Source: Trinickia diaoshuihuensis
Lineage (GTDB): Bacteria > Pseudomonadota > Gammaproteobacteria > Burkholderiales > Burkholderiaceae
Reading direction: 5' to 3'
Length of the DNA stretch: 64,000 nt
Assembly (NCBI RefSeq): GCF_003390925.1
Contig: NZ_QUBS01000017.1
Span: forward strand, 1-64,000
Below, one piece after another: positions 53,672-64,000 of the stretch (position 1 is the first letter of the stretch; each line of letters opens with the position of its first letter). The translations under genes and the position numbers were made by a program. The notes below the pieces were generated by a model, which ran no database searches, was not told the origin of the DNA, and saw nothing but the letters and a program-made list of their open reading frames with translations.

Positions 53672-55153
53672 ATGTACCTCGGCATCGACCTAGGCACGTC
53701 CGAAGTAAAAGTGTTGTTGCTCTCGGCCGACGCGCGCGTGCTCGCCACCGCGGGTTCGCCGTTTCACGTCTCGCGGCCCCATCCCCGTTGGGCCGAGCAA
53801 GATCCGGCCGACTGGTGGCGCGGGACCTGCGAGGCGATCGCCAAACTGCGCGCCGTATGTCCCGACGCCTTCGCGCAAGTGCGCGGCATTGGGCTATCGG
53901 GCCAAATGCACGGCGCGGTGCTGCTCGATGCCGCCGATCGCGTGTTGCGTCCGGCGATCTTATGGAACGATATGCGCAGCGTCGAGGAGTGCGAAGAACT
54001 CACGCGCCGCGCACCCGAGTTGCACGCGGTCGCCGGCAACCTGGCGATGCCGGGCTTCACGGCGCCCAAGCTGCTATGGGTCGCGCGCCACGAGCCCGAC
54101 ATATTTCAGCGCACCGCATGTGTCTTGTTGCCGAAGGATTACCTGCGGCTACGCATGACCGGCGACAAGGTCTCCGATCCATCCGACGGCGCCGGCACGC
54201 TATGGCTCGACGTCGGCAAGCGCGACTGGTCGGATTCGCTCTTGAGCGCGTGCGACATGAGCCGGGCGCAGATGCCGCGGCTTGCCGAAGGCAGCGCGCC
54301 GTCGGGTGTACTGCGCGCCGACATCGCGCGCGAATGGGGCTTGAGCGGCGAGGTCGTCGTCGCGGCGGGCGGCGGCGATAACGCGACGAGTGCGATCGGC
54401 ATCGGCGCGACCGAACCCGGCGACGGCTTTGTCTCGCTCGGTACGTCGGGCGTGCTGTGCGTGGTCGGCGACCGGTTTTCGCCGAACCCGGCATCGGCCG
54501 TGCACGCATTCTGTCATGCGATTCCCGACCGCTGGCATCAGATGAGCGTCGTCCTCTCGGCCGCCAGTTGCCTGCGCTGGGTCTGCAAACTGACCGGTAC
54601 CGACGAGCCGACGCTCGTCGGCGAAGCCGGCGCGCTCTCGCCCGAGGCGCTCGAATCGGCGCCAATCTTTTTGCCGTATCTGTCGGGCGAACGCACGCCG
54701 CATAACGACCCGTACGCTCAGGGCGTGTTCTTCGGCATGACGCACGCAACCGACCGGGCTTTGCTCGGCTATGCCGTGCTCGAGGGCGTGACGCTCGCGC
54801 TGACCGACGGCCTCGACGCGCTGGCCGCCGCGGGCACGGCGCCCAGCGCCCTCTCGCTGCTGGGCGGCGGCGCGCGCAGTGCGTTCTGGGCGCAATTGCT
54901 CGCCGATGCGCTGGCGACGCCCACGCGACAGCACGGCGGCGGCGAAACCGGTGCGGCGTTGGGGGCCGCGCGGCTCGGTTGGCTCGCGGCCGGGGGAGAT
55001 CCACGCGAAGTGCTGACGAAACCGCCCGTCGTCGCGCAGTTCACCCCCAATGCCGAGCGTCATGCACAATTGCGGATGCGCCTCGGCGCATATCGCGAGC
55101 TTTACCGTCACGTGCGGCCGCTATTCGAGCCCACGCGCGCACGGCTGGCATAA
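53672..55153 (+). CDS. xylB: Xylulokinase
   Basis: This 493-residue FGGY kinase phosphorylates D-xylulose to enter the pentose phosphate pathway. MYLGIDLGTSEVKVL opens the ATPase fold, GLSGQMHGAVLLD (about 73-85) is the substrate motif, and GGGARSAFWAQLLADAL (about 395-411) is the C-terminal FGGY signature. The frame extends into dalD without similarity. It lies 95 bp after dalD in one operon. Confidence 0.93.
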   Translation: MYLGIDLGTSEVKVLLLSADARVLATAGSPFHVSRPHPRWAEQDPADWWRGTCEAIAKLRAVCPDAFAQVRGIGLSGQMHGAVLLDAADRVLRPAILWNDMRSVEECEELTRRAPELHAVAGNLAMPGFTAPKLLWVARHEPDIFQRTACVLLPKDYLRLRMTGDKVSDPSDGAGTLWLDVGKRDWSDSLLSACDMSRAQMPRLAEGSAPSGVLRADIAREWGLSGEVVVAAGGGDNATSAIGIGATEPGDGFVSLGTSGVLCVVGDRFSPNPASAVHAFCHAIPDRWHQMSVVLSAASCLRWVCKLTGTDEPTLVGEAGALSPEALESAPIFLPYLSGERTPHNDPYAQGVFFGMTHATDRALLGYAVLEGVTLALTDGLDALAAAGTAPSALSLLGGGARSAFWAQLLADALATPTRQHGGGETGAALGAARLGWLAAGGDPREVLTKPPVVAQFTPNAERHAQLRMRLGAYRELYRHVRPLFEPTRARLA

Positions 55154-55201
55154 CGCAATCATCGGGATATTTCGCAGCCCATCCGCACCGGGTCTATCAC
55201 C

Positions 55202-56200
55202 GTGTCAAAAGTCAACGAAAAACTGGACCTGGCCACCCGTGCCGCGTGGCTCTACTACGTCGCGGGCAATACGCAGAACGAGATCGCGGAAAAGCTGCAG
55301 GTCTCGCGCCCGGTGGCGCAGCGGCTCGTCGCGTTCGCCGTCGAAAAGAATCTCGTGCGCGTGCGCATCGAGCATCGGCTCGCCGATTGCCTGACGCTGG
55401 CCGACGAGCTCAAAGCCCGCTACGGGCTTTCGATGTGCGAGGTCGTGCCCGTCGACGACGACACGCCCGAAGCCATCGACCGCAAGCTCGCCGTCGCGAG
55501 CGCTCAGGTCATGGAACGCTATCTGAGCGAGGAAAAGCCGATGATCGTCTCGGTGAGCAGCGGGCGAACGCTGAAGGCCGCCGTCGATCAACTCGGCCAG
55601 ATCGACCGGCCGCAGCACCGGCTCGTATCGATGGTGGGCGCGATCGCGCAAGACGGTTCGTCGAACCGGTACGACGTGGCGCTGCATATCTCCGAAAAGA
55701 CGGGCGGCAAGCATTTTCTGCTGCCGGCGCCGCTCATCGCCGACAGCGAAGCCGAGCGTGCGCAGTGGGTCAATCACCGGCTTTACCGGATCGTCGAATC
55801 GTTGACGGCGCAAGCCGACGTCTCGTTTATCGGGATCGGTGACATCGGACCGAAATGCCCGCTGCACGTGGACGGTTTCATTACCGCCGCCGAAGTGGCG
55901 GAGCTCACGAAACGCGGCGCCGTGGCCGAAATGCTGGGGCTGCCGATCGACGCCGACGGTGAGCGCGTGGAATCGCCCACCGGCCGCCGCGTCACGAGCG
56001 TGCCGCTCGATTCGCCGCCGAAGCGCCCGACGATCGGCTTTGCCGGTGGCGCGCGCAAACACGGCGCCGTGACGGCCGTGCTCAAGGGCGGTTGGCTCTC
56101 GGGGCTCGTAACGGACGAAGCCTGCGCGCGGGCGGCGCTCGAAGCCGACGACCGCACGGGAAAGCGCACCAAGCCGCGGGACACCCATACGCCGGCGTGA
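55202..56200 (+). CDS. SorC/DeoR-like sugar-binding transcriptional regulator
   Basis: This 332-residue regulator has a short helix-turn-helix head (about 10-55, YVAGNTQNEIAEKLQVSRPV) and a phosphosugar-binding SorC domain (about 60-320). The start is GTG 55202 (MSKVNEKLDLATR-type start). It is the third gene after dalD and xylB, 48 bp past xylB. It is the likely regulator of both polyol units through the shared promoter block. Confidence 0.85.
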   Translation: MSKVNEKLDLATRAAWLYYVAGNTQNEIAEKLQVSRPVAQRLVAFAVEKNLVRVRIEHRLADCLTLADELKARYGLSMCEVVPVDDDTPEAIDRKLAVASAQVMERYLSEEKPMIVSVSSGRTLKAAVDQLGQIDRPQHRLVSMVGAIAQDGSSNRYDVALHISEKTGGKHFLLPAPLIADSEAERAQWVNHRLYRIVESLTAQADVSFIGIGDIGPKCPLHVDGFITAAEVAELTKRGAVAEMLGLPIDADGERVESPTGRRVTSVPLDSPPKRPTIGFAGGARKHGAVTAVLKGGWLSGLVTDEACARAALEADDRTGKRTKPRDTHTPA

Positions 56201-56251
56201 TGCCCGGCGTGCGCGATGTCTCGCGCCTCGCGCCTTGCGCGGCGAAGCTTC

Positions 56252-56698
56252 CTACTGCTGAATTTCCGCTTCGACGAGTAGCTTCAGCAACGCAAGCGAC
56301 TCCTGCCAGCCCAGGTAGCAAGCCTGCGCCGGAATCACTTCCGGGATCCCTTCCTGTACGACGTTCATCTCCGTGCCGAACGGCGTCTGCACGAGCGAGA
56401 CGCTCGTTTGCATCTCACCCGGCAGGTTCGGATCGTCGAACTTGCCCGTATATCGAATCCGTTCGTTCGGTACCAGCTCGAGATATTGCCCGCCGAACGA
56501 ATGGGCGTCTCCGGTGGTGAAGTTCGTAAACGACATCTTGTAGCTTCCGCCGACCTCGGCTTGCAGGCGATGAACGGTGCCGGTGAAGCCGTTCGGCGGC
56601 AGCCATTTCGCCAGTGCGGCGGCGTCGAGAAACGCGCGATAGACGCGCTCGGGGCTGGAACGCAAAACACGATGCAGGCGGACGGTATTCGTTGACAT
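56252..56698 (-). CDS. SRPBCC/AHSA1-like domain protein
   Basis: This 148-residue START-like protein has the hot-dog-free AHSA1 pattern: RVLRSSPERVYRAFLD (about 10-25), ALAKWLPPNGF and EVGGSYKMSFT, and a C-terminal GWQESLALLKLLVEAE. Such proteins bind hydrophobic ligands or act as stress proteins; no ligand can be named. It lies between the two polyol units and may be unrelated to them. Confidence 0.82.
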   Translation of the reverse strand: MSTNTVRLHRVLRSSPERVYRAFLDAAALAKWLPPNGFTGTVHRLQAEVGGSYKMSFTNFTTGDAHSFGGQYLELVPNERIRYTGKFDDPNLPGEMQTSVSLVQTPFGTEMNVVQEGIPEVIPAQACYLGWQESLALLKLLVEAEIQQ

Positions 56699-56920
56699 GG
56701 TGAGCTCCGAAGCGAAGGGACAGCCCCTTCGATCCTACTCGACGAACGAGCGTGACCGAAATCGACATCCGGCGGCGGGCGGGTTCGGCTGTCCGTTCCA
56801 GCCCAAGCGCGTTCCGGCGGTCCGGTTAAATCGCCCAGCGACGATTTTTTTGCGCGTGCCAGATTGTATGTCCCACCGAATCAGGTGGCGACCATGCCTA
56901 CATGCTCGAACACCAACGCC

Positions 56921-56942
56921 GGCGCGCCGGAGCAGGCGCGCC
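56921..56942 (-). terminator. Hairpin after the ABC ATPase gene
   Basis: Two copies of the palindrome GGCGCGCC (56921-56928 and 56935-56942) six bases apart pair with each other. They lie 16 bp past the ATPase stop. No T-run follows. The rest of 56699-56957 shows no gene. Confidence 0.4.
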
Positions 56943-56957
56943 ATTGCATGAACGAGA

Positions 56958-58115
56958 TCAAGCCGCCGATAGCACCTCGATAATCTTCCGGTCGTAAGCC
57001 TGCCCCTGCTCGTCGAACAGGTGGCAATGCTCGGGGTCCGCGCCCAGCATGAGCGCATCGCCGCGCTGGTGACGCTCGAGCGGTGCGATGCGCGCGATGA
57101 GGCCCTCGGGTGCAACGGCGGCTTCCGCATACAAATAAGCCGCGTCGCCGAGCGACTCCACCGTGGTCGTCCGCGCGAGCACGCCGTTCGCGGGCGCCCC
57201 GCTCGCCGATGCGGCGCTCTGCGCGTGCAAATGCTCGGGCCGAATGCCCACCGTCACGCGCGCGCCGCGCTCCAACGCCCGCGCCCCCGACGACGACACC
57301 GCGCGCGTCTCGACCGCCACGCGTTGCGCTTCTCCCGACGCATAACGCACGAGCGCCCCGTCGCCATCCACCTGCTCGACCACGCCGTCCAAGAAGTTCA
57401 TCTTCGGCGAGCCGATGAATCCCGCGACGAATCGATTGGCCGGCGCATGATAAAGACGGTTGGGAGTGCCCACCTGCTCGACGTTGCCGGCCGACATCAC
57501 GACGATCTTGTCGGCGAGCGTCATCGCTTCGACCTGATCGTGCGTGACGTAGATCATCGTCGTCTTCAGCTCATCATGGAGCCGCGCGAACTCGAGCCGC
57601 ATCTTGACGCGCAGCGCCGCGTCGAGATTCGATAGCGGCTCGTCGAACAAAAACACTTTCGGCTTGCGCGTGATCGCCCGGCCGATCGCCACGCGCTGGC
57701 GTTGACCGCCCGACAACTGCTTCGGCTTGCGATCGAGCAAATGGTCGATGTGCAAAATCTTCGCGGCATTGCGCACGGCCTCGTCGATCTCGGGCTTTTT
57801 CGCTCCCGCGAGCTTCAGACCGAACGCCATGTTGTCGTACAACGACATATGCGGGTAAAGCGCATACGACTGAAAGACCATCGCGATGCCGCGCTTGGCC
57901 GGGGGCACGTCGTTTACACGCGCGGCATCGATCAACAACTCGCCGCCGCTGATCGCTTCGAGCCCCGCGATCATGCGCAGCAGCGTCGACTTTCCGCATC
58001 CGCTCGGCCCGACGAAAACAACGAATTCGCCGTCGGCGATATCGAGGTTCACATTGCGCAAAACCTCATGCGACTCATACCGCTTCGCGATGCCACGCAG
58101 CGTCAAGCTTGCCAT
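56958..58115 (-). CDS. Polyol/sugar ABC transporter ATP-binding protein, UgpC/MalK type
   Basis: This 385-residue ATPase has Walker [10 protein letters not shown] (about 36-44), signature [14 protein letters not shown] (about 135-148), Walker [12 protein letters not shown] and a C-terminal TOBE/MOP-like domain (about 240-385). AGGAG precedes ATG 58115. It overlaps the HAD gene by 13 bp and is the last gene of the leftward transporter operon. Confidence 0.93.
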   Translation of the reverse strand: MASLTLRGIAKRYESHEVLRNVNLDIADGEFVVFVGPSGCGKSTLLRMIAGLEAISGGELLIDAARVNDVPPAKRGIAMVFQSYALYPHMSLYDNMAFGLKLAGAKKPEIDEAVRNAAKILHIDHLLDRKPKQLSGGQRQRVAIGRAITRKPKVFLFDEPLSNLDAALRVKMRLEFARLHDELKTTMIYVTHDQVEAMTLADKIVVMSAGNVEQVGTPNRLYHAPANRFVAGFIGSPKMNFLDGVVEQVDGDGALVRYASGEAQRVAVETRAVSSSGARALERGARVTVGIRPEHLHAQSAASASGAPANGVLARTTTVESLGDAAYLYAEAAVAPEGLIARIAPLERHQRGDALMLGADPEHCHLFDEQGQAYDRKIIEVLSAA

Positions 58116-58867
58116 GATGCGTCTCCTTTCCCTTTCATCGTCGTGCGCGCCGTATCGGCGGCATCGAGCATCCATTGGTCGACGAGCGCGGGCAATGCGC
58201 GCATATCGTCGAATACCTGTTTCGCGCCCGCTTGCACGAGCGCCTGCGCGTGGGCCCGGCCGCCATGTTCGGCGTGCGTGCCGCCCGCGAAACCGAGCAC
58301 GGCCATGCCGGCCGCGGTCGCGGCCGCGACCCCCGTCACGCTGTCTTCGACGACGATGCACGCGGCACTCGCCACGCCGAGCGCTTCGGCCGCCGCGATA
58401 TAGATATCGGGCGCCGGCTTGGGCCGAGGCACACGGTCCGCGCAAAACACGCGCGAGCCGAAAAAGCGGTTCAGCCCCGTGCGCGCGAGCACCGCATCGA
58501 CATAGGCCGTATAGCTGTTGCTCGCGCACGCTTTGATCAGGCCGATCTGCGCGAGCGCCGCCTCGACGCCGGCCATCATCGGCGCTTGCTGCGCCGCCGC
58601 TTCGACGCTGCGCCGTATCGCATCGACTTCCACCGGCGCGAGCGACTCGTTCAACGCCTGCGCGCTCGCTTCGAGCACGCGCTCGATTCGCAGGCCGAGC
58701 AGCGGCATGACGACCGGCTCGACGTCCGCATGCGGCCAACGCGCCTGCAACTCGCGCACGAGCATCTTGGCGGCCACCGCCTCGCTGTCGATCAGCACGC
58801 CGTCGCAGTCGCAGATCAGCACGCGGTCGCGCCGCAACTCGTTCGCCCCGCTCGTCGATGCCGTCAT
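58103..58867 (-). CDS. HAD-superfamily phosphatase, beta-phosphoglucomutase-like
   Basis: This 254-residue HAD hydrolase has motif [12 protein letters not shown] (Asp nucleophile about 19-29), motif II near ACASNSYT, and motif III-IV in [10 protein letters not shown] and VVEDSVTGV. In polyol operons of this group it may dephosphorylate a sugar phosphate. Its substrate is not determined. It begins with an ATGA overlap with the upstream permease gene. Confidence 0.85.
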   Translation of the reverse strand: MTASTSGANELRRDRVLICDCDGVLIDSEAVAAKMLVRELQARWPHADVEPVVMPLLGLRIERVLEASAQALNESLAPVEVDAIRRSVEAAAQQAPMMAGVEAALAQIGLIKACASNSYTAYVDAVLARTGLNRFFGSRVFCADRVPRPKPAPDIYIAAAEALGVASAACIVVEDSVTGVAAATAAGMAVLGFAGGTHAEHGGRAHAQALVQAGAKQVFDDMRALPALVDQWMLDAADTARTTMKGKGDASWQA

Positions 58868-59718
58868 TTGACCGCCCCGAACGTAAGACCGCGCACGAGC
58901 TGCTTCTGCGATAGCCAACCCACGAGCAAGATCGGCGCGACCGCAAGCAGCGAGGCCGCCGACAGCTTCGCCCAGAACAGGCCCTCGGGGCTCGAGTACG
59001 AGGCGATGAACACAGTCAGCGGCGCGGCGTTCGAACTCGACAGATTGATGCTCCAAAACGCTTCGTTCCACGACAGAATGACCAGCAGCAGCGCCGTGGA
59101 CGCGAGCCCCGGCAACGCCATCGGCATCAGGAGGTAGACGATCTCCTGCCAAGTCGCGGCGCCGTCGATGCGGCCGGCTTCCAGAATGTCGCGCGGGATT
59201 TCATTGAAATAGGTGAACGCCATCCATACCGCGATCGGCAAGTTCATCAACGTATAGACGATGACGAGCCCCGATACGGTGTCGAGCAGTCCCACGTTCT
59301 TCCAAAGCAAGTAGATCGGAACAAGCACGCCGACCGACGGCATCATCTTCGTCGAGAGCATCCAGAGCAGCAGACTCTGCGTGCGACGCGACGGAAAGAA
59401 CGCCATCGCATAGGCCGCGGGCACGGCCAGCAGCAGGCACAGCACGGTCACGCCCGCCGAGATCAGCACCGAATTGCGCGCGAACAAAAAGTAGTCGCTG
59501 CGCGCGAAGACTTCGCGGAAGCTGTCGAGCGTCGGCATGAAGACCAATGCCATCGAATACGCGTCGCGCTCGGTCTTGAATGCCGTGATCGTCATCCAGA
59601 AGATCGGGAAGAACAGCGCGAGCGCGATCAGCCAAGCAAGCGCCGCGGGCAATGCGCGCTTGACGGCGTCGAGCCCGGGCACGAGCGCGCGCGGCGCCGG
59701 TACGGTCGGTTGGCTCAT
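58864..59718 (-). CDS. Polyol/sugar ABC transporter permease 2 (MalG type)
   Basis: This 284-residue inner-membrane permease has six hydrophobic spans and the EAA-loop motif [20 protein letters not shown] (about 188-207). The N-terminal ~25 residues are Pro/Ala-rich. It begins with ATGA coupling to permease 1 and is coupled to the HAD gene at its end. Confidence 0.93.
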   Translation of the reverse strand: MSQPTVPAPRALVPGLDAVKRALPAALAWLIALALFFPIFWMTITAFKTERDAYSMALVFMPTLDSFREVFARSDYFLFARNSVLISAGVTVLCLLLAVPAAYAMAFFPSRRTQSLLLWMLSTKMMPSVGVLVPIYLLWKNVGLLDTVSGLVIVYTLMNLPIAVWMAFTYFNEIPRDILEAGRIDGAATWQEIVYLLMPMALPGLASTALLLVILSWNEAFWSINLSSSNAAPLTVFIASYSSPEGLFWAKLSAASLLAVAPILLVGWLSQKQLVRGLTFGAVK

Positions 59719-60650
59719 GCTTCGTACTCCCCTTTGAGATTCTTCGCGAGCATGCGCACGAGGAAGAACGCGACGATGTTCGCGAGCACGACGGCTAGAA
59801 TGCCGCCCGCGGAGGCGAGGCCGACGTCGAACTGCTGCAGGCCCAGCGCGTAAATCAGGTACGAGAGGATCGTGGTCGCATTACCCGGCCCGCCGGAAGT
59901 GGTCGTATAGATCTCGGCGAAAATCGACAACAGGAAGATCGTCTCCATCATGACGACGACGGAAATCGCTCGCCGCAAATGCGGTAGCGTGATGTAGAAG
60001 AACATCGCGAGCGGACCGGCACCGTCGATACGCGCGGCTTCCTTTTGTTCCTCGTCGAGCGATTGGATCGCCGTGAACAAAATCAGGAAGGCGAACGGCA
60101 GCCACTGCCAGGCGACGATGACGATGATCGCGAAGAGCGGATACGTCGCGAACCAATCGATGGGTTGCATCCCGAACCAGCGCATGACGGCCGCCACGAC
60201 GCCGTACACCGGGTGCAACATCATGTTTTTCCAAATCAAGGCGCTGACCGTGGGCATGACGAAGAACGGACCGATCGCGAGCAGCCGGGCGATGCCCTGG
60301 CCTGGAAACTTGCGGTCGAACAGCACCGCCATGAGGATGCCGCCGACCACGGTGATGACGAGCACCCATCCGATCAACTCGAGCGTATGGACGATCGACG
60401 GAACGAAGGACGGGTCGGTGACGAGATAGCGGTAGTTGTCGAGACCGGCAAAACCGCTTGCATCGGGGTTGAGCAGGTTGTAGTGCGAGAACGAATACCA
60501 GATCGTCATGGCGAGCGGTATCGTCATCCAGAGCACGAGCACGGCAACCGAGGGGGCGGCGAGCCATCGCGTCGTGCCGGCTCGCCGCTCGGGAGTTGGC
60601 AGCGCGCCTTCCTGCGCGGCGTGCGAGAGCGGCATATGAAGATGTCCCAT
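59715..60650 (-). CDS. Polyol/sugar ABC transporter permease 1 (MalF type)
   Basis: This 311-residue permease has six spans and the EAA motif EEQKEAARIDGAGPLAMFFY (about 203-222). The protein begins MGHLHMPLSHAAQ at ATG 60650; AGGAG lies ahead. The open frame upstream is without similarity. It is the second gene of the transporter operon. Confidence 0.92.
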   Translation of the reverse strand: MGHLHMPLSHAAQEGALPTPERRAGTTRWLAAPSVAVLVLWMTIPLAMTIWYSFSHYNLLNPDASGFAGLDNYRYLVTDPSFVPSIVHTLELIGWVLVITVVGGILMAVLFDRKFPGQGIARLLAIGPFFVMPTVSALIWKNMMLHPVYGVVAAVMRWFGMQPIDWFATYPLFAIIVIVAWQWLPFAFLILFTAIQSLDEEQKEAARIDGAGPLAMFFYITLPHLRRAISVVVMMETIFLLSIFAEIYTTTSGGPGNATTILSYLIYALGLQQFDVGLASAGGILAVVLANIVAFFLVRMLAKNLKGEYEA

Positions 60651-60767
60651 TGTTTCGGACTCCTGGTGGATCCGGCGCCGCCCGCGCGGGGCGGCGTCGA
60701 GAACGGGCCGCGGAGAACGGCCCGCTGGCGGGCGATGCGCTGACAGCGTCACGCCCGCCGGCTGACG

Positions 60768-62099
<1,332 letters not shown>

Positions 62100-62245
62100 C
62101 GCTTGTCTCCTTAAGTCTTGTACGTTGCGGTGGAAATGCACGTGCGCTTCGTGAGCAAGCGCGGTTCGTACTCAGCTCATGCGGCCGGTGCGGCGCCCGA
62201 CCGCTGATGCGGGCTTGCCTGCTACCGAGCGATCGCCCATTAGTA

Positions 62246-62299
62246 GAGCAATTGTTCAATTCGTGATCGAATGATCGGATACACGTCGGGGCCTGTCAA
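62246..62299 (-). promoter_or_regulatory. Transporter promoter with SorC-type operator
   Basis: Reading leftwards, a perfect TTGACA (62299-62294), 17 bp and GATCAT (62276-62271). Then ATTCG-ATCA and a near-palindrome GAACAATTGCTC (62257-62246). The block CCGATCATTCG-x-TCA, six bases, GAACAA matches the dalD promoter. The remaining 62100-62245 and 62300-62408 hold no gene except the toxin-antitoxin operator. Confidence 0.6.
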
Positions 62300-62356
62300 G
62301 GCGCCCTCCGGATTTTCGATGGTGCGCTGCGAAAGATTGCGTTGGCCATTCGGTCT

Positions 62357-62399
62357 ATTGCAAATTTGAGCTAAACTAACGAGACTTAGTTCATTGCAA
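62357..62399 (+). promoter_or_regulatory. Operator-like repeats ahead of the Phd/VapC pair
   Basis: Direct repeats ATTGCAA at 62357-62363 and 62393-62399 enclose an inverted pair GAGCTAA (62368-62374) / TTAGTTC (62386-62392). The site ends ten bases before the antitoxin ATG, as expected for toxin-antitoxin autoregulation. Confidence 0.5.
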
Positions 62400-62408
62400 C
62401 GACACGCC

Positions 62409-62657
62409 ATGGAAATCGTGAACATCCACGAAGCAAAGACTCACCTCTCGCGGCTCGTCGACCGGGCCGCCCTCGGCGAAGCGTTCATCATCGCGAAAGC
62501 CGGGAAACCGCTCGTGAAGGTCGTCCCGCTCGACTCGCCCAGCGGTGGGGAGCGCCGCCGCCTTGGGTTCCTGGCCGGCGAAATCGTCGTGCCGGACGAT
62601 TTCGATGCAATCGGCGCGGGGGAAATCGAAGATCTGTTCGGAGGGACCGATACGTGA
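62409..62657 (+). CDS. Phd/YefM-family antitoxin
   Basis: This 82-residue antitoxin begins MEIVNIHEAKTHLSRLVDRA, the DNA-binding Phd/YefM fold, and continues FIIAKAGKPLVKVVPLD. An acidic C-terminal tail (GAGEIEDLFGGTD) would wrap the toxin. The start is ATG 62409; the frame's TTG 62394 is unneeded. It overlaps the toxin gene by four bases (GTGA). Confidence 0.9.
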   Translation: MEIVNIHEAKTHLSRLVDRAALGEAFIIAKAGKPLVKVVPLDSPSGGERRRLGFLAGEIVVPDDFDAIGAGEIEDLFGGTDT

Positions 62658-63040
62658 AGCTATTGCTCGACACGCACCTATTGCTGTGGGCGGCAGGCCG
62701 GCCGGAGCGGCTCTCGGCCGCGGCGCGCGCGCTCATCGAGGACGAAGAGAACACGTTGCTGTTCAGCGCGGCGAGCTTGTGGGAAATAACGATCAAGAGC
62801 GATTTGAGGCGCCCGGACTTCCGCGTCGATCCGCGGTTGCTGCGTCGCGCGCTCGTCGATAACGGCTATCTTGAATTGCCGGTCACGCACCGCCACGTGC
62901 TTGCGCTCAAGGGCCTATCGGCGCTGCACCGCGACCCGTTCGATCGGATGCTGGTCGCGCAATCGTCCGCCGAAGGCGTCGCACTGGTCACGGCCGATCC
63001 GCTCGTCGCCCAATACGCGGGGCTCGTCAAGCACGTGTGA
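62654..63040 (+). CDS. VapC-like PIN-domain toxin
   Basis: This 128-residue PIN ribonuclease has an N-terminal LLLDTHLLLW (first Asp of the active site, residue 6), SAASLWEI (Glu about 45), HRDPFDRMLVAQ (Asp about 94/97) and LVTADP (Asp near 114), so the acidic set looks complete. The start is GTG 62654. VapC toxins cleave tRNA or rRNA; the target here is unknown. Translation is coupled to the antitoxin. Confidence 0.9.
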   Translation: MKLLLDTHLLLWAAGRPERLSAAARALIEDEENTLLFSAASLWEITIKSDLRRPDFRVDPRLLRRALVDNGYLELPVTHRHVLALKGLSALHRDPFDRMLVAQSSAEGVALVTADPLVAQYAGLVKHV

Positions 63041-63049
63041 GCCGCGCGG

Positions 63050-63805
63050 TCAAAGCCGCTGCCCCATCATGTCGTCCACGAGCGGCACCGCGGCCAGGGC
63101 CACGAGCATGGTGGCGAGCGGCACCGTCGAGACGAACCCCATGTGCTTGAAGCCGATGGCGCCGGCTAGCCCTCCGCAAAAGAACGACGCCAGCAGCGAA
63201 GCGAGCAATGCCAGCCGTTGACGGTCGGCCCTAACGGGGTGCTCGCGCCGCATCGCGTCCGCGGCAAATCCATTCCAATAGAAGAGCTTGCCAAGCTCGA
63301 TGCCGATATCGGTCACGAGGCCCGTCACATGAGTCGTGCGGATCTCGGCTTTCGAGATCTTCGTGATCATCGCGTTTTGCAGACCCATCACGAAGCACAG
63401 CAAGGCCACGGTGGCCGGCACGAACAGCACGCGATGGCCTTCCAGGTTCGATCCGAGAAAGCCGAACGCAAGCAGCAGTGCCGCCTCGAGCATCAACGGC
63501 ATCGCATACAAGCTTCGCCGCGAATGCCGCCTGCCCCAATTGATCATGACGGCGGAGGTAGCCGCTCCGAATAGGAACGACGCAAGCGAGGCGAGCCCCG
63601 CACCCGCGAGCCCAAGCTCTCCGAGCGCGAAATTATCGGCCATCGACGAAACGATGCCCGACATATGCGAGGTGTATTGTCCGACCGCCAGAAAGCCTCC
63701 GGCATTGGCGGCGCCCGCGACGAACGCGAGCGAACGCCCGAGGCGCCGGTTGGCTTCGTCCGTGCGCTCCGGTTTGGTGAACGCGCGCAGGTAATGGATA
63801 GGCAT
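63050..63805 (-). CDS. DUF1275 (YoaK-like) membrane protein
   Basis: This 251-residue protein of the DUF1275 family has about six hydrophobic spans. Motifs include FVAGAANAGGFLAVGQYTSH (about 28-47), CFVMGLQNAMITKI and HVTGLVTDIG. Function in bacteria is unknown. The ATG at 63805 begins MPIHYLRAFTK. It converges on the vapC gene. Confidence 0.85.
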   Translation of the reverse strand: MPIHYLRAFTKPERTDEANRRLGRSLAFVAGAANAGGFLAVGQYTSHMSGIVSSMADNFALGELGLAGAGLASLASFLFGAATSAVMINWGRRHSRRSLYAMPLMLEAALLLAFGFLGSNLEGHRVLFVPATVALLCFVMGLQNAMITKISKAEIRTTHVTGLVTDIGIELGKLFYWNGFAADAMRREHPVRADRQRLALLASLLASFFCGGLAGAIGFKHMGFVSTVPLATMLVALAAVPLVDDMMGQRL

Positions 63806-63926
63806 GTCGGCTCGCTAACAGCGGAAGAGCAGCGGGTGCGCACGCCGACGGACGGAAAGGCCGCCCCATCGGCATTTTTGCGCACGCTCGTTCGATCGTA
63901 GCACGACCGCGGGCGCGGCCATTATG

Positions 63927-64000
63927 CTAGGTCAAAGCGCGTGCATGATGCGCGATGTGATCCTCGATAAACGTCTCGATGAAGTAGTAACCATGGTCGT
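63927..64000 (-). CDS. S-formylglutathione hydrolase, C-terminal end (truncated by window edge)
   Basis: The minus-strand frame reading from base 63998 to a TAG at 63929-63927 encodes 23 residues, DHGYYFIETFIEDHIAHHAR and three more. The His-Tyr-Tyr-Phe-Ile...Phe-Ile-Glu-Asp-His pattern is that of the last helix of FghA/esterase D, including the catalytic His in the D-H-x-Y-Y motif. The gene continues to the right of the window. It would hydrolyse S-formylglutathione in formaldehyde oxidation. Confidence 0.65.
   Translation of the reverse strand, partial: DHGYYFIETFIEDHIAHHARALT

Overview
The window is a high-GC chromosomal stretch whose gene content fits Burkholderiaceae (Burkholderia, Paraburkholderia, Trinickia or relatives). 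The main pointers are the kynR-kynB-U-A cluster, the rpsT/murJ/sirB1 neighbourhood, the xseA-sodB pair, a polyol ABC transporter with dalD-xylB, and DUF2917, DUF3579 and UPF0434 proteins typical of beta-proteobacteria. About 60 protein genes are called. I saw no rRNA, tRNA, CRISPR array, insertion sequence or integrase. Genus is inferred from gene content only.

Layout. 1-574: the 3' end of a glycine-repeat protein. 0.8-10 kb: accessory metabolism and regulation, comprising an aldo/keto reductase, a GntR-UTRA repressor, a CoA-transferase facing a citrate synthase-like protein with a DNA-binding head, a MocR regulator facing a DUF2917 protein, a catalytically degenerate EAL protein and an ECF41-like sigma factor. 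10.2 kb: a stand-alone ClpP paralogue. 11.0-13.1 kb: an AT-rich insertion with an overlapping AAA ATPase/RloB-like Toprim pair, the best candidate for an uncharacterised defence module. 13.6-40 kb: mostly housekeeping genes (sodB, xseA, lpxK, UPF0434, kdsB, adk, SDR, sirB1, murJ, rpsT, argF, murB, yajQ, plsY, ybaK, xerD, ogt, queG, tsaE, amiC, pirin, cnoX, tcdA, pdxH, cfa, DUF72, msrA).

40.8-48.6 kb: a small protein with a caspase-fold-like His/Cys pair, then kynR divergent from kynBUA (tryptophan to anthranilate), then a nicotinamide-salvage unit (nadV-prs) facing its NrtR-type regulator, with two operator-like repeats between them. 48.7-51.9 kb: a zinc uptake unit, zur-znuA-znuC-znuB, with a palindrome just ahead of zur. 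52.2-62.1 kb: polyol catabolism. dalD-xylB-sorC run rightwards and the binding protein, two permeases, HAD phosphatase and ATPase run leftwards from the far end. The two promoter regions share a matching sequence block, which suggests one regulator controls both. 62.4-63.0 kb: a Phd/VapC-type toxin-antitoxin pair. 63.05-64 kb: a DUF1275 membrane protein and the 3' end of a probable S-formylglutathione hydrolase gene.

Start codons were chosen from Shine-Dalgarno placement and family N-termini. Many long open frames in this high-GC DNA are antisense or out-of-frame shadows and are omitted.
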